A stretch of DNA of 64,000 bases from Planctomycetaceae bacterium (GCA_041398825.1 JAWKTX010000010.1:62001-126000); one strand, 5' to 3'; shown: positions 25,415 to 39,800, counted from the stretch's first letter. Notes: generated by a model from the sequence alone, not told the origin. Translations and numbers: made by a program.

Positions 25415-25759
25415 TCAACCAAGTTCCGGAGCTTCCACAGCAACATGAATATGAGCCGTACGGCGACGAATCAAAAAGGCCATCCCTCTCGCTCGAGGCT
25501 GGACCCGCTTGAACATCGGGCCGCCATCAACCCTGGCCTCCACAATACGCAAACGGTCCGGGTTACGAACACCACGGTCCTCCGCATTGGCGACGGCACT
25601 CTTCAGCACCTTCTCGATGAAGCGTGCACCCCGATTCGGGACATACTTCAGAGCATTGAGCCCGCTCTCCGCAGTCTCGCCGCGAATCATGTCAGCAAAC
25701 GGACGCACTTTCGTCGGTGAAATCCGGGCAAAACGATGTGTAGCGCGAACTAAAGCCAT
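25415..25759 (-). CDS. rplV: 50S ribosomal protein L22
   Basis: 114 residues. Lines the exit tunnel with an extended beta-hairpin; RFARISPTKVRPFADMIRG and RVQPRARGMAFLIRRRTAH (the hairpin and tip) are clear. Starts 2 bases after the rpsS stop codon. Confidence 0.97.
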   Translation of the reverse strand: MALVRATHRFARISPTKVRPFADMIRGETAESGLNALKYVPNRGARFIEKVLKSAVANAEDRGVRNPDRLRIVEARVDGGPMFKRVQPRARGMAFLIRRRTAHIHVAVEAPELG

Positions 25760-25761
25760 GA

Positions 25762-26031
25762 TTACTTCTTACCTTTTGCACCATGACCACGGAAAGTACG
25801 GCTCAACGAAAACTCGCCAAGTTTGTGCCCGACCATATCCTCAGTCACATAGACGCTGATATGCACCTTACCGTTGTGCACCAGAAACGTATGACCAACA
25901 AACTCAGGCGATATCGTACAGGACCGAGACCAGGTCTTGATCGGCTCCTTGCGACCCGCAGCGTTGAGTTTCTCAACCTTCTCCAACACCCGCGGGTCCA
26001 CGAATGGACCCTTTTTCAGCGAACGCCCCAT
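25762..26031 (-). CDS. rpsS: 30S ribosomal protein S19
   Basis: 89 residues, canonical: MGRSLKKGPFVDPRVLEKV at the start, then TWSRSCTISPEFVGHTFLVH and the LGEFSLSRTFRGHG end. Forms a head complex with S13. Confidence 0.98.
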   Translation of the reverse strand: MGRSLKKGPFVDPRVLEKVEKLNAAGRKEPIKTWSRSCTISPEFVGHTFLVHNGKVHISVYVTEDMVGHKLGEFSLSRTFRGHGAKGKK

Positions 26032-26055
26032 AACACAAACCTTACTTCACAACGC

Positions 26056-26913
26056 CTAGAGTTTCACTTCGCCATAACGGACAGACCGACGACGACGGAT
26101 GATTGCCTTGGTAGACGACTTCTTCCGATTCCTGGTGCGACCACCTTTGGCCAGCTTACCGCTCGGACTACAAGGATGCCGACCGCCGGAGTTACGACCT
26201 TCACCACCGCCCATTGGATGGGCGACCGGATTCATCGCAGTACCCCGCACATGTGGCCGAATACCCTTCCAGCGATTACGACCAGCCTTACCAATCACGA
26301 TACTGCTGTGCTCAGAGTTGCCAAGCACACCGATTGTTGCGCGGCAGGCACTGGGAACACGTCGAACCTCACCGCTCGGCAGTGTCAACTGAGCCCAGCG
26401 TCCATCCCGAGCATTCAAAGTCGCACCAACCCCGGCACTGCGGCACATCTGACCACCGCGCCCAGGCTGCATTTCAATGTTATGAACCACCGTACCAAGC
26501 GGAACCGCACTCAGCGGCATGCAGTTGCCGACATTTGGCTCAACACCCAGACCGCTTTCTACAGTCATGCCCGCCTTCAGGCCCTCAGGTGCCAGAATGT
26601 AGCGCTTCTCTCCATCGGCGTACTGAAGCAGAGCAATACGACACGTTCGATTTGGGTCGTACTCAATGTGTGTAACCTTGGCCTCAACGCCGTCTTTATC
26701 GCGGCGGAAATCGATGATTCGATACAGGCGTTTGTGCCCGCCGCCACGATGCCGAGACGTAATCTTACCCTGATTATTCCGACCACCACTTCGCTTGTAC
26801 CGCTTGGTAAGCGACTTCTCGGGCCGCTTCTTCTTGTCAGTGATTTCCGCAAAATCGCTGACAGAAGCCCCTCGACGCCCCGGCGTGGTAGGTTTGTAAA
26901 ATCGAATTCCCAT
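26056..26913 (-). CDS. rplB: 50S ribosomal protein L2
   Basis: 285 residues, slightly longer than the usual 275. Essential for subunit joining and the peptidyl transferase centre. RHRGGGHKRLYRIIDFRRDK and the catalytic-centre loop GTAMNPVAHPMGGGEGR, containing the universally conserved His, are present. Lies between rplW and rpsS. Confidence 0.98.
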   Translation of the reverse strand: MGIRFYKPTTPGRRGASVSDFAEITDKKKRPEKSLTKRYKRSGGRNNQGKITSRHRGGGHKRLYRIIDFRRDKDGVEAKVTHIEYDPNRTCRIALLQYADGEKRYILAPEGLKAGMTVESGLGVEPNVGNCMPLSAVPLGTVVHNIEMQPGRGGQMCRSAGVGATLNARDGRWAQLTLPSGEVRRVPSACRATIGVLGNSEHSSIVIGKAGRNRWKGIRPHVRGTAMNPVAHPMGGGEGRNSGGRHPCSPSGKLAKGGRTRNRKKSSTKAIIRRRRSVRYGEVKL

Positions 26914-26956
26914 GACTCAATCACCCAGAATTTCAATTGGCGACAGCAAACAACGC

Positions 26957-27268
26957 CTAAAAGAACGCAATCCGATCTTCATCGTGAAGCTTCACAATAG
27001 CTTTCTTCCAGCTCTTTGTACGCCCCATCGCCATCTTAAAACGGCGAGGCTTGCCCGACCGATTCTGTGTCCGAACAGCGACAACCCGCACATCAAACAT
27101 CTGCTCGACTGCGTTCTTGATATCCGTCTTGCTTGCCAGAGGATGAACCTCAAATGCGTACGCATTAAACTTCTCTGAGACGTGCGTCCCCTTCTCAGTA
27201 ACAAGGGGACGACGAATCACCTGAGTAGCATCCAGGGTAATCCCGGCAGCAGCATTTTCGATGGACAT
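26957..27268 (-). CDS. rplW: 50S ribosomal protein L23
   Basis: 103 residues. Exit-tunnel protein and docking site for SRP and trigger factor. VIRRPLVTEKGTHVSEKFNA at the start, VHPLASKTDIKNAVEQMFDV, and the tunnel loop RRFKMAMGRTKSWKKAIV. A non-conserved N-terminal lead of about 15 residues precedes the first motif. Confidence 0.95.
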   Translation of the reverse strand: MSIENAAAGITLDATQVIRRPLVTEKGTHVSEKFNAYAFEVHPLASKTDIKNAVEQMFDVRVVAVRTQNRSGKPRRFKMAMGRTKSWKKAIVKLHDEDRIAFF

Positions 27269-27304
27269 AAGACACCAAAACTATCTTGGAAAAACCCTTA
27301 ACGA

Positions 27305-27928
27305 CTACGCCTTGCCAGCAATCCGGTCAATTTCAGCAACAGTGATCACCAGATTACGCTGCCGCAACAACGAGTAAGCATTCAGGTCAGAGCCAGGCAT
27401 CACAACCACACCCTCGATATTCCTCGCCGACTTCCAAACATTGGCATTCAGCCCTTCAGTCGCCAGCAAAACCGACTGCCCCTGAATCCCAACTGCCTTC
27501 AGAAATCCCGCCACAACCCGAGTCCGAGGCTCCACACAATCCCAGGATTTCAGAACTACAGCCTGGCCATCCTGAAACTTACTCAGCAACGCCATTCGCG
27601 TCGCCTTCTGAACCGCCTTGCGCGGCAGCCGATAGTAGTAGTCCCGCGGCTTCTTACCGAAGGCATGACCACCACCACGACGAACCGGTGTACGAAGCGC
27701 ACCAGCACGAGCCCTGCCAGTACCCTTTTGTTTAAACAACTTCCGGGTACTACCAGCCACCATGCCACGAGACTTCGTCTGCACCTCACCAACTCGCTTG
27801 TTGGCGTTGTACATCACAACAACATCGTGCAGCAGCTGCTTGTTAATACCGTCAGCAAGCGAGGCCGGATCGAGCTGGTAAGTCCCACACTCAGCACCAG
27901 ACATATCGCGAATCGAAACAGAAATCAT
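27305..27928 (-). CDS. rplD: 50S ribosomal protein L4
   Basis: 207 residues. Tunnel-wall protein and, in E. coli, autoregulator of the S10 operon. The tunnel loop TRKLFKQKGTGRARAGALRT followed by PVRRGGGHAFGKKPRDY is typical; C-terminal domain ends YSLLRQRNLVITVAEID. Confidence 0.97.
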   Translation of the reverse strand: MISVSIRDMSGAECGTYQLDPASLADGINKQLLHDVVVMYNANKRVGEVQTKSRGMVAGSTRKLFKQKGTGRARAGALRTPVRRGGGHAFGKKPRDYYYRLPRKAVQKATRMALLSKFQDGQAVVLKSWDCVEPRTRVVAGFLKAVGIQGQSVLLATEGLNANVWKSARNIEGVVVMPGSDLNAYSLLRQRNLVITVAEIDRIAGKA

Positions 27929-27948
27929 GCTTCCACCAACCGAAATAT

Positions 27949-28641
27949 CTAGGCGTTCTTCTCAGAGCGACGAACAACAACAAACGAACCCTGCGGACCC
28001 GGAATGGCACCGCGCACCAACAACAGATTCGACTCAGCGTCAACCCGAACCACCCTAAGATTCTTCACTGTTACCCGCTCACCACCAAACCGACCAGCCA
28101 TCTTCGTACCCTTCATAACCTTTGAAGGATCCGCACTCTGACCAATCGAACCAGGATGACGATGCACCCGCTTCGCACCATGACTCGCCGGCTGCCCGGC
28201 AAAGTTGTGCCTCTTCATCACACCCGTGGTCCCGCGACCCTTGGAAACACCAATTACATCAACCCACTGAACGTCTGAAAGCGAATCTGCCAGAAGAACC
28301 TGCCCCACTGACAACTCAGCCGGCGACACCAGCCGAAACTCCCGCACAAACCGCTTTGGCTCACACTCCGCCTTGGGCAGCACTTCCACACCAGCAGCCT
28401 TCAGCGCCGACTGACGAACCCCACCAATTGCCGCCACATGACCTCGAACAGAACGCGAAACCTTCTCCCGCGGGGCATCACCGAAGCCCAACTGCACAGC
28501 ATCATACCCATCCCTGGACTGAGTACGAACCTGCAGCACAACACAAGGACCAGCCTCTATGACCGTCACAGGAACGATGACACCATCATCCCCGTAAACC
28601 TGGGTCATACCAATTTTCTTACCAAGCAAGCCCACTGACAT
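27949..28641 (-). CDS. rplC: 50S ribosomal protein L3
   Basis: 230 residues. MSVGLLGKKIGMTQVYGDDG at the start; the long extension that reaches the peptidyl transferase centre contains SKGRGTTGVMKRHNFAGQPA and HRHPGSIGQSADPSKVMKG. Follows rpsJ by 92 bases. Confidence 0.98.
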   Translation of the reverse strand: MSVGLLGKKIGMTQVYGDDGVIVPVTVIEAGPCVVLQVRTQSRDGYDAVQLGFGDAPREKVSRSVRGHVAAIGGVRQSALKAAGVEVLPKAECEPKRFVREFRLVSPAELSVGQVLLADSLSDVQWVDVIGVSKGRGTTGVMKRHNFAGQPASHGAKRVHRHPGSIGQSADPSKVMKGTKMAGRFGGERVTVKNLRVVRVDAESNLLLVRGAIPGPQGSFVVVRRSEKNA

Positions 28642-28733
28642 AGCTCAGAGATCCGCGCGCAAATGAAAACCAAAGAACGAGCCGAAAGACCCGCATCACC
28701 AAGGGCCAACCAAGACCAAAAGCCCACAACAGA

Positions 28734-29063
28734 CTAAGCCGTCGCAGTCGCCTTGATCTTAATGTCCACACCAGCCGGCAGAGACAACTTGTTCAGAGCA
28801 TCAACCGTCTTACCGGTTGGCTGAACAATATCAATCAATCGCTTGTGCGTCCGAATTTCGAACTGCTCCCGCGACTTCTTGTCAATATGAGGACTACGCA
28901 GCACCGTATACCGCTCAATGCGAGTCGGTAGCGGCACAGGCCCATGAACAATTGCCCCTGTGCGCTTTGCAGTATCCACTATTTCCGCTGCCGACTGATC
29001 CAGCACGGAATGGTCATACGCTTCCATCCGAATCCGGATACATTCTTCACCAGCACCAGCCAC
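28734..29063 (-). CDS. rpsJ: 30S ribosomal protein S10
   Basis: 109 residues from GTG 29063, with AAGGTG 9 bases upstream. In transcription it is also NusE, partner of NusB in antitermination. CIRIRMEAYDHSVLDQSAAE and GPVPLPTRIERYTVLRSPH are diagnostic. It is first behind a consensus promoter and so heads the S10-spc-alpha gene series. Confidence 0.97.
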   Translation of the reverse strand: MAGAGEECIRIRMEAYDHSVLDQSAAEIVDTAKRTGAIVHGPVPLPTRIERYTVLRSPHIDKKSREQFEIRTHKRLIDIVQPTGKTVDALNKLSLPAGVDIKIKATATA

Positions 29064-29131
29064 CGCAAGTCACCTTGAGCAAAGAGTTTACGTTTAGAGA
29101 TCGAGCTTACCCCTGCCACGGGGAATCGCGG

Positions 29132-29160
29132 ATTCTAGTTCTGACAGTACAATCTGTCAA
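29132..29160 (-). promoter_or_regulatory. Consensus promoter of the rpsJ operon
   Basis: On the minus strand TTGACA (29155-29160) and TAGAAT (29132-29137) are separated by exactly 17 bases. The predicted start near 29125 leaves a leader of about 60 bases before rpsJ. It lies in the 150-base gap after fusA. Confidence 0.85.
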
Positions 29161-29213
29161 TGAAGCACAGCAGAGAAATCTTCTTCTTCGACAGACGAGA
29201 ATCCAAACTTCAG

Positions 29214-31301
29214 CTACATCATCTGTTCTGCAACATTCGCCGGGGCAATCGCGTAGCGGCAGGGCTCCATGGAGTAGGATGCTCGGCCTTGAGAAAGACT
29301 GCGAATCTGGTTTGAGTAGCCAAACATTTCAACCAGAGGAGCCTCGCATTGTAAAACGCAAAGATCTCCCTGACGGTCTGAATTGACGATCGTCGCACGT
29401 CGTGCGTTCAAATCAGACTGGACATTACCCAGAAAGTCCTCCGGTGTGACAACCTCAAGTGACATAATTGGCTCCAGGATTGCCAGCTTCCCATCGGCAA
29501 GAACGCGCCGGAACGCTTCTGCCGCTGCCGTACGGATCGCCACCTCCGTAGACTCGCCCTCTGTGAAAGTAATCTCCTGAATCCGAAGGCGCAAGCCCAT
29601 CAACGGGTTACCGAAGATTCCGCCTGCCTGCGCCTCCTTCTCAATCGATTCCAGCAAGACCGCCAGTAACGGACGCGGAATAGACTCCGGGCTGATTTCG
29701 GAAACAACCTCAACGCCAACAGACAAATCCTCCAGCTCTTCCGCCACAAGAGTCAGACCAAACGAAACCGGACCCGATGGCAGCTGACGGGCGAATTGCT
29801 CATGAATTGTCACGGACCCGATCAGCTTTTCACGGTAGCTGACGCGTGGCTTGTGGAATTTAACCGACAGATTGAAATCTCGCTCCATGCGATGGCGGAT
29901 AACTTCCAGGTGCAATTCGCCCATCCCACTGATCAGAGTCTGCCCGGTGTCCGGGTTTATCTTCACATGAAAAGTGGGATCCTGTCGCTCCAGCCTTCGC
30001 AATGTGTCTTCCAGCTTCTTTCGATCACCGCTCGATTCGGGCTCCACAGCGACTGAGATCACAGGCTCCGGAAAGACGATTGACTCCAGCACAATCGGCG
30101 CCCCAGGATCGCAAAGCGTGTCTCCAGTGGCGGAATCTCGCGGACCGATAATTCCGCAAATATCCCCGGCTTCAACTCGTTCGACTTTGACCCGAGAGTC
30201 CGACTGAATATGCCAAAGCTGGGTAATCATCTCCTTTTTCCCCGTTCGGGGATTCAGCAACTTGGAATTACCCGTCAAAGCACCCGAATAAATTCGTGCA
30301 AAATACAAATCACCATGCGATTCCGCCTGGATCTTGAATACGAGCACACATGCGGATTCGTCGGACGATGGCTTTCGACTGACCACCTGCCCTTCCTGTT
30401 TTCCGGATGGAACAACCCCCTGCACCGGGGGACGATCGATGGGACTGGGCAGGAAATCTCTCACCGCATCAAGGACCGGCTGAACACCAATATAATCCAG
30501 AGATGACCCGCAAAAAACCGGCTGAACTTCGCCATTAAGAGTCGCCCGGCGAATAGCCCCAAGAACAAGGTCCATGGGAATCTCCGACGGATCCATCTCC
30601 ATACAGGCAACCATCAACTCTTCATCCAGAAGCGAAAGCGTATCAAACAATTCCCCTCGCCAAAGATCAGCATCGTCTCTCAGATGGTCCGGTATTTCTT
30701 CGAGTCGAAACTCAGCGCCACGCGACTCCGAATCCCAGTAGATAGCCTTCGCCTGCAGCAAATCAATGATGCCGACGAAACCATCTGCATTTGAATTCGG
30801 GCCCATACCAATCGGTATCTGCAAAGGAAGGGGCTTCCCATTCAGCCTCGCCCGAATCTGCTCGAGGATCCGTTCAAAACCTGCACCGATCCGATCCATC
30901 TTGTTGATCAGGCATACCCTCGGGACGTTATACCGATTCGCCTGTCGCCAAACCGTCTCACTCTGCGCCTCAACACCTTCAACCGCGCTGAAGATGACCA
31001 CCGCACCGTCAAGCACACGCAGACTGCGTTCAACTTCGGCAGTAAAATCCACGTGCCCCGGAGTATCAATAATGTTGATGGTCGTACCGCCCCACTCGCA
31101 GGTTACCGCGGCCGAATAGATCGTTATGCCGCGCTGAGCCTCCTCCGGATCGAAATCAGTGACGGTATTGCCGTCGTCGACATTCCCCATGCGGTGCGAG
31201 GTTCCGGTGTAGAACAAGATCCGCTCTGTCGTCGTTGTCTTGCCTGCATCAATGTGGGCAATAATTCCGATGTTTCGAATGTTGTTTATGTCTCGACTCA
31301 C
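29214..31301 (-). CDS. fusA: Elongation factor G
   Basis: 695 residues from GTG 31301, chosen because GGAG lies 8 bases upstream and SRDINNIRNIGIIAHIDAGK then begins the protein. GTPase that drives tRNA-mRNA translocation. G1 AHIDAGKTTTTER, G3 DTPGHVDF, G4 NKMD are intact; domains II-V follow, with RLERQDPTFHVKINPDTGQT in domain III. The switch-I region reads QRGITIYSAAVTCEW instead of the common GITITSAAT. Planctomycetes often carry several EF-G paralogues, so whether this is the only translocase cannot be told here, though the str-operon position supports it. A terminator-like hairpin sits just ahead. Confidence 0.94.
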   Translation of the reverse strand: MSRDINNIRNIGIIAHIDAGKTTTTERILFYTGTSHRMGNVDDGNTVTDFDPEEAQRGITIYSAAVTCEWGGTTINIIDTPGHVDFTAEVERSLRVLDGAVVIFSAVEGVEAQSETVWRQANRYNVPRVCLINKMDRIGAGFERILEQIRARLNGKPLPLQIPIGMGPNSNADGFVGIIDLLQAKAIYWDSESRGAEFRLEEIPDHLRDDADLWRGELFDTLSLLDEELMVACMEMDPSEIPMDLVLGAIRRATLNGEVQPVFCGSSLDYIGVQPVLDAVRDFLPSPIDRPPVQGVVPSGKQEGQVVSRKPSSDESACVLVFKIQAESHGDLYFARIYSGALTGNSKLLNPRTGKKEMITQLWHIQSDSRVKVERVEAGDICGIIGPRDSATGDTLCDPGAPIVLESIVFPEPVISVAVEPESSGDRKKLEDTLRRLERQDPTFHVKINPDTGQTLISGMGELHLEVIRHRMERDFNLSVKFHKPRVSYREKLIGSVTIHEQFARQLPSGPVSFGLTLVAEELEDLSVGVEVVSEISPESIPRPLLAVLLESIEKEAQAGGIFGNPLMGLRLRIQEITFTEGESTEVAIRTAAAEAFRRVLADGKLAILEPIMSLEVVTPEDFLGNVQSDLNARRATIVNSDRQGDLCVLQCEAPLVEMFGYSNQIRSLSQGRASYSMEPCRYAIAPANVAEQMM

Positions 31302-31321
31302 AGCGGCACTCCAGAACCAAC

Positions 31322-31361
31322 AAAAAAACGCCAAACGGCTCTCAAGGAGGACCATTTGGCG
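31322..31361 (-). terminator. Terminator-like hairpin with T-tract in rpsG-fusA gap
   Basis: On the minus strand CGCCAAA pairs with TTTGGCG (31355-31361 and 31329-31335), with CTC/GAG and GG/CC pairing inside, followed at once by seven T (31322-31328). The fusA ribosome binding site begins 9 bases past the T-tract. It could attenuate transcription into fusA. Confidence 0.75.
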
Positions 31362-31387
31362 CTGTTCAGATTTTGATCAACGAAGAA

Positions 31388-31861
31388 TTACCACGCAAAG
31401 TGCGAGAACGCCTTGTTTGCATCAGCCATACGATGCACGTTCTCACGCTTTGTCATTGCAGCACCTTCCCGGCGAAACGCAGCCATCAACTCATCAGCCA
31501 GAGAACGATCCACCGGACGCCCCTTGCGGCCGCGAACAGCCTCCAGGATCCAGCGAATGGAAAGCGCCTGCTGGCGACGATGATTTACGGGCGTAGGAAC
31601 CTGGTAAGTGGCCCCGCCAACTCGCTTGGAACGAACCTCGATAGCAGGCTTCACGTTATCAACAGCCTGAGTAAACACCTTCAGAGCATCTTCCTCAGGG
31701 AGCTGCTTCTGAATAATGTCCATCGCACGATAGAAGGCAGCCGTCGCCACACTCTTCTTGCCGTCATACATCAAACAATTCACGAACTTCGATACCAGCA
31801 GACTATTGAAGCGGGTATCGGGAGTAAGCTGCTCGCGACTGGCTGTAAACTTCTTAACCAT
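31388..31861 (-). CDS. rpsG: 30S ribosomal protein S7
   Basis: 157 residues. Nucleates assembly of the 30S head and, in E. coli, represses the str operon. KFVNCLMYDGKKSVATAAFY, the VRSKRVGGATYQVPTPV segment and REGAAMTKRENVHRMADANK are diagnostic. Confidence 0.98.
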   Translation of the reverse strand: MVKKFTASREQLTPDTRFNSLLVSKFVNCLMYDGKKSVATAAFYRAMDIIQKQLPEEDALKVFTQAVDNVKPAIEVRSKRVGGATYQVPTPVNHRRQQALSIRWILEAVRGRKGRPVDRSLADELMAAFRREGAAMTKRENVHRMADANKAFSHFAW

Positions 31862-31910
31862 GAACCTGCACTACCTTTAGCACACGCAGAGAAAACAAGA
31901 CGAGCAAAAA

Positions 31911-32282
31911 CTACTTAGGCCGCTTGGCACCATAACAGCTGCGAGCCTGTCGCCGACCGTTAACACCCAGGGTATCAAGAACGCCACGAATCACCTTGTA
32001 GCGAACACCCGGAAGGTCGCGAACACGACCACCACGAACAAGCACAATCGAGTGTTCCTGGAGGTTGTGACCCTCTCCAGGAATGTAAGCCGTCACTTCC
32101 TTACCATTAGAAAGACGTACACGAGCCACTTTTCGGAGAGCCGAATTCGGCTTCTTCGGAGTGACAGTCTTTACCTGGAGACAAACCCCGCGTTTTTGAG
32201 GGCATCCCTCCAGAAGGGGAGTCTTGGTCTTGGAATATTGCTGACGACGCGGCTTGCGAACCAGCTGATTAATTGTGGGCAT
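31911..32282 (-). CDS. rpsL: 30S ribosomal protein S12
   Basis: 123 residues. Decoding-centre protein and target of streptomycin. MPTINQLVRKPRR, the loop TPKKPNSALRKVARVRL with Lys 43 and 44 kept, and EGHNLQEHSIVLVRGGRV are typical. Residue 88, in the loop RVRDLPGVRY, is Arg (codon CGC at 32019-32021) where E. coli has Lys. Lys-to-Arg there is a known streptomycin-resistance change. Follows rpoC after 115 bases. Confidence 0.98.
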   Translation of the reverse strand: MPTINQLVRKPRRQQYSKTKTPLLEGCPQKRGVCLQVKTVTPKKPNSALRKVARVRLSNGKEVTAYIPGEGHNLQEHSIVLVRGGRVRDLPGVRYKVIRGVLDTLGVNGRRQARSCYGAKRPK

Positions 32283-32397
32283 AACACGCCAAATTCTTAA
32301 AACAGAAGACCTTACGAGCGCCGAAAACGCGACAATCTATCCATGCTTCTCCTGATCGTCAACCTCGCGTGTTCACGATCAGTGGAATTCGCCGATC

Positions 32398-36711
<4,314 letters not shown>

Positions 36712-36800
36712 GGTCGGTTCTCCCAAACTATCGTTCAAAAGGCAAAGGCATTCCAAAGAACTACCGTTGCAGTTTTGTATTCATTTCAGACGGAACAATG

Positions 36801-36855
36801 CTCCCGCAAGTCCGCGGGACTCAGAGTTGGCGACTGCTGACTCAGGTCAGCAGTC
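36801..36855 (-). promoter_or_regulatory. Paired hairpins between rpoB and rpoC
   Basis: A perfect 11-bp stem (36830-36840 with 36845-36855, 4-base loop) and a shorter TCCCGC/GCGGGA stem (36801-36806 with 36813-36818). No T run follows. Such structures between rpoB and rpoC may be processing sites or pause elements. Confidence 0.6.
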
Positions 36856-36880
36856 GACGCAGAACGGGGATTCAGGCGAA

Positions 36881-39800
36881 TTAATGACCTGATTTCTCCA
36901 GATGCAGATTCAAACACAAGCCCCGAATTTCATTGTTCAACACGTCGAAGCTGGCGGGTGTTCCGGCTTCAAGTGTATTCTCGCCCTTAACCATGCTCTC
37001 ATAGATCTTTGTACGACCTTCCACGTCGTCGCTCTTCACGGTCAACAACTCCTGAAGGATGTAGGCCGCACCGTAAGCTTCCAGCGCCCAGACTTCCATC
37101 TCCCCGAAGCGCTGTCCACCGAACCGGGCCTTGCCACCAAGTGGCTGTTGAGTGATCAGTGAGTAAGGTCCGGTCGCGCGAGCATGCACCTTATCATCCA
37201 CCAGGTGGTGCAGCTTCAACATGTAGATGTAACCGACCGTCACCTTTTGCTCGAGGCGTTCGCCGGTGCGACCGTCGAACAGAACTGACTTGCCATCCTC
37301 AGGCAGGCCGGCCTCGACAAGAGCCGCACGAACATCATCTTCGCTTGCTCCATCAAAGACGGGGCAAATCGCCCGGTAGCCCAGTTTTCCAGCTGCATAC
37401 CCGAGATGCGTTTCCAGAATCTGCCCCACATTCATACGACTCGGAACGCCCAGCGGGTTCAGAATGATATCCACAGGAGTTCCATCCTCCAGGAATGGCA
37501 TATCTTCGATCGGAAGGACTTTCGAAATGACCCCCTTGTTCCCGTGGCGTCCTGCCATCTTATCGCCCGCGCTGATCTGACGCTTCGACGCAACGTAAAC
37601 CTTCACCATCTGCAGCACACCACTCGGCAACTCATCGCCTCGCTTCATGCTGTTCAAACGGTGGTCCTCGTGATCGATTACGTCTTCAACAATGCTCCAG
37701 CTGTCACGAATCACTTTGCGAGCCGCCGTCTTCTTCTGCGGACTTCGCACATCCATGTCTTCGAAGTGACTCTGGAAATGTCGTGCATATTCAGCTACGG
37801 CCTTCACGTCATCCAACTGGCCAAGCTGCCGGCCATCTTCGTCAACAACGGGCTGTTCGATGACCGCTTCAAGCTCGACAAGGAACTTCTGGAACGACGC
37901 GGCAATTGCCGTTTCGCCTTCCTTCTCTACCTTCTTCAAATCATCTTCAAACCGCTTACGCTCAATCTCAGACAGGCTCATGCGGCGAGAAAACTTTTCG
38001 GTGTGAATGACGATACCGCCCACGCCGGAAGGAACTTCCAGTGATTCGTTCTTCACATCTTCGCCAGCGCGACCAAAAATCGCGTGCAACAGTTTCTCTT
38101 CCGGCGTCAATTCTGATTTCGCCTTCGGCGAAACCTTGCCCACCAGAATGTCGCCGGGATGAACTCGAGTTCCGATCTTTACGATTCCGCTTTCATCGAG
38201 ATGACGAAGAGCTTTCTCGCTCACGTTAGGGATATCACGAGTGAACTCTTCGCGCCCAAGCTTGGTTTCACGAATCTCAACATCAAACTCATCCAGGTGA
38301 ATCGACGTGTAGACGTCTTCCTTCACCAGTCGCTCGGACAGAATGATGGCGTCTTCAAAATTGAAGCCTTCCCATGACATAAACGCGACCAGTACGTTGC
38401 GACCAAGTGCAAGACTTCCGTTTCGTGTCGCCGCACTATCACAAAGTACCTGACCAGCCTTAACCTTGTCACCCACCGCCACGATAGGCTTCTGATTCAG
38501 ACACGTTCGTTCGTTCAAACGGCGGTACTTGCGAAGTGGATATCGTTTACCTTCCACCTCAATCACGTTGGCATCAACGTAAGTCACCTTACCGGCCTTC
38601 TCCGCCCGCCAAACCATGCCGGAGTTCTGGGCAACGTACTGCTCCATACCTGTTCCGACTACGGGTCGTTCAGCGATTAACAACGGAACAGCCTGTCGCT
38701 GCATGTTCGAGCCCATCAGAGCACGATTCGCATCGTCGTGTTCAAGAAACGGGATCAACCCGGCAGACACACCTACCATCTGGCAAGGCGCCACATCGAT
38801 AAACTCGACCTGATCACGACTCGCCCAAACTACATCACTCTTGTTACGGGCGAGAACACGTTCCGGCTCAATCTCTCCGTTCACCACAGGCGTGTCAGCA
38901 GGACACACAAATGCAGCGGCCTCTTCATCGGCACGCAACCAGACAACCTCGTCCATGATCTTCGCATTCCGAACAACACGGTAGGGCGAGATCAGAAAGC
39001 CATAATCGTCGACTCGAGAAAAGATCCCGAGACTCGAAATCAGACCGATATTGGTACCTTCTGGCGTCTCGATCGGACAGATGCGTCCATAGTGGGAAAT
39101 GTGCACGTCGCGAACTTCGAAACCAGCTCGCTTCCTGTTCAAACCCCCGGGACCAAGCGCACTCAAACGCCGCTCGTGCGTCAACATCGACAGTGGATTT
39201 GTCTGGTCCACGACCTGTGACAGCTCACTACGACCGTAGAAGAAGTCGATTGCAGCAGAAACACTCTTCGGATTGATAAGTGTTCGAGGCGAAATCGACT
39301 CCACCTCCTTCAGCTGCATACGCTCCTGTACGGTGCGGCGAAGCTTCAGGAAACCCTTTCGGATCTCATCACACGCCAGCTCATCAATCGTACGCAACCG
39401 CCGATTACCCAGGTTATCGATGTCGTCGATCTGCGCGGTCTCATCACCAATGCGCAGACGAACGATGTACCGCATTGCGTTGATGAAGTCCTCAGGCTTC
39501 AAAGTCATCTCTTCGTCAGAGATGTCCTGCTGGAACTTTCGGTTGATTCGGAATCGCCCGACCCGCCCGAGCCGATAGCGATTCACATCGAAGAACTTCT
39601 CGTGGAACAGCTCCGATGCCTTATCCAGATTTGGAGGATTCCCAGGGCGCAGTCGCTGGTAGATCTTCAACAGCGCCTCTTCATGAGTTGACGTCCCGTC
39701 TTCTGCCAGAGTCTTCAGAATCAGCGGGTCCCGAACCTCGGTCACAACCTCAATGCTCTTCACACCCGCTGAAATCAACTCCTCAGCAATGGTATCTGTG

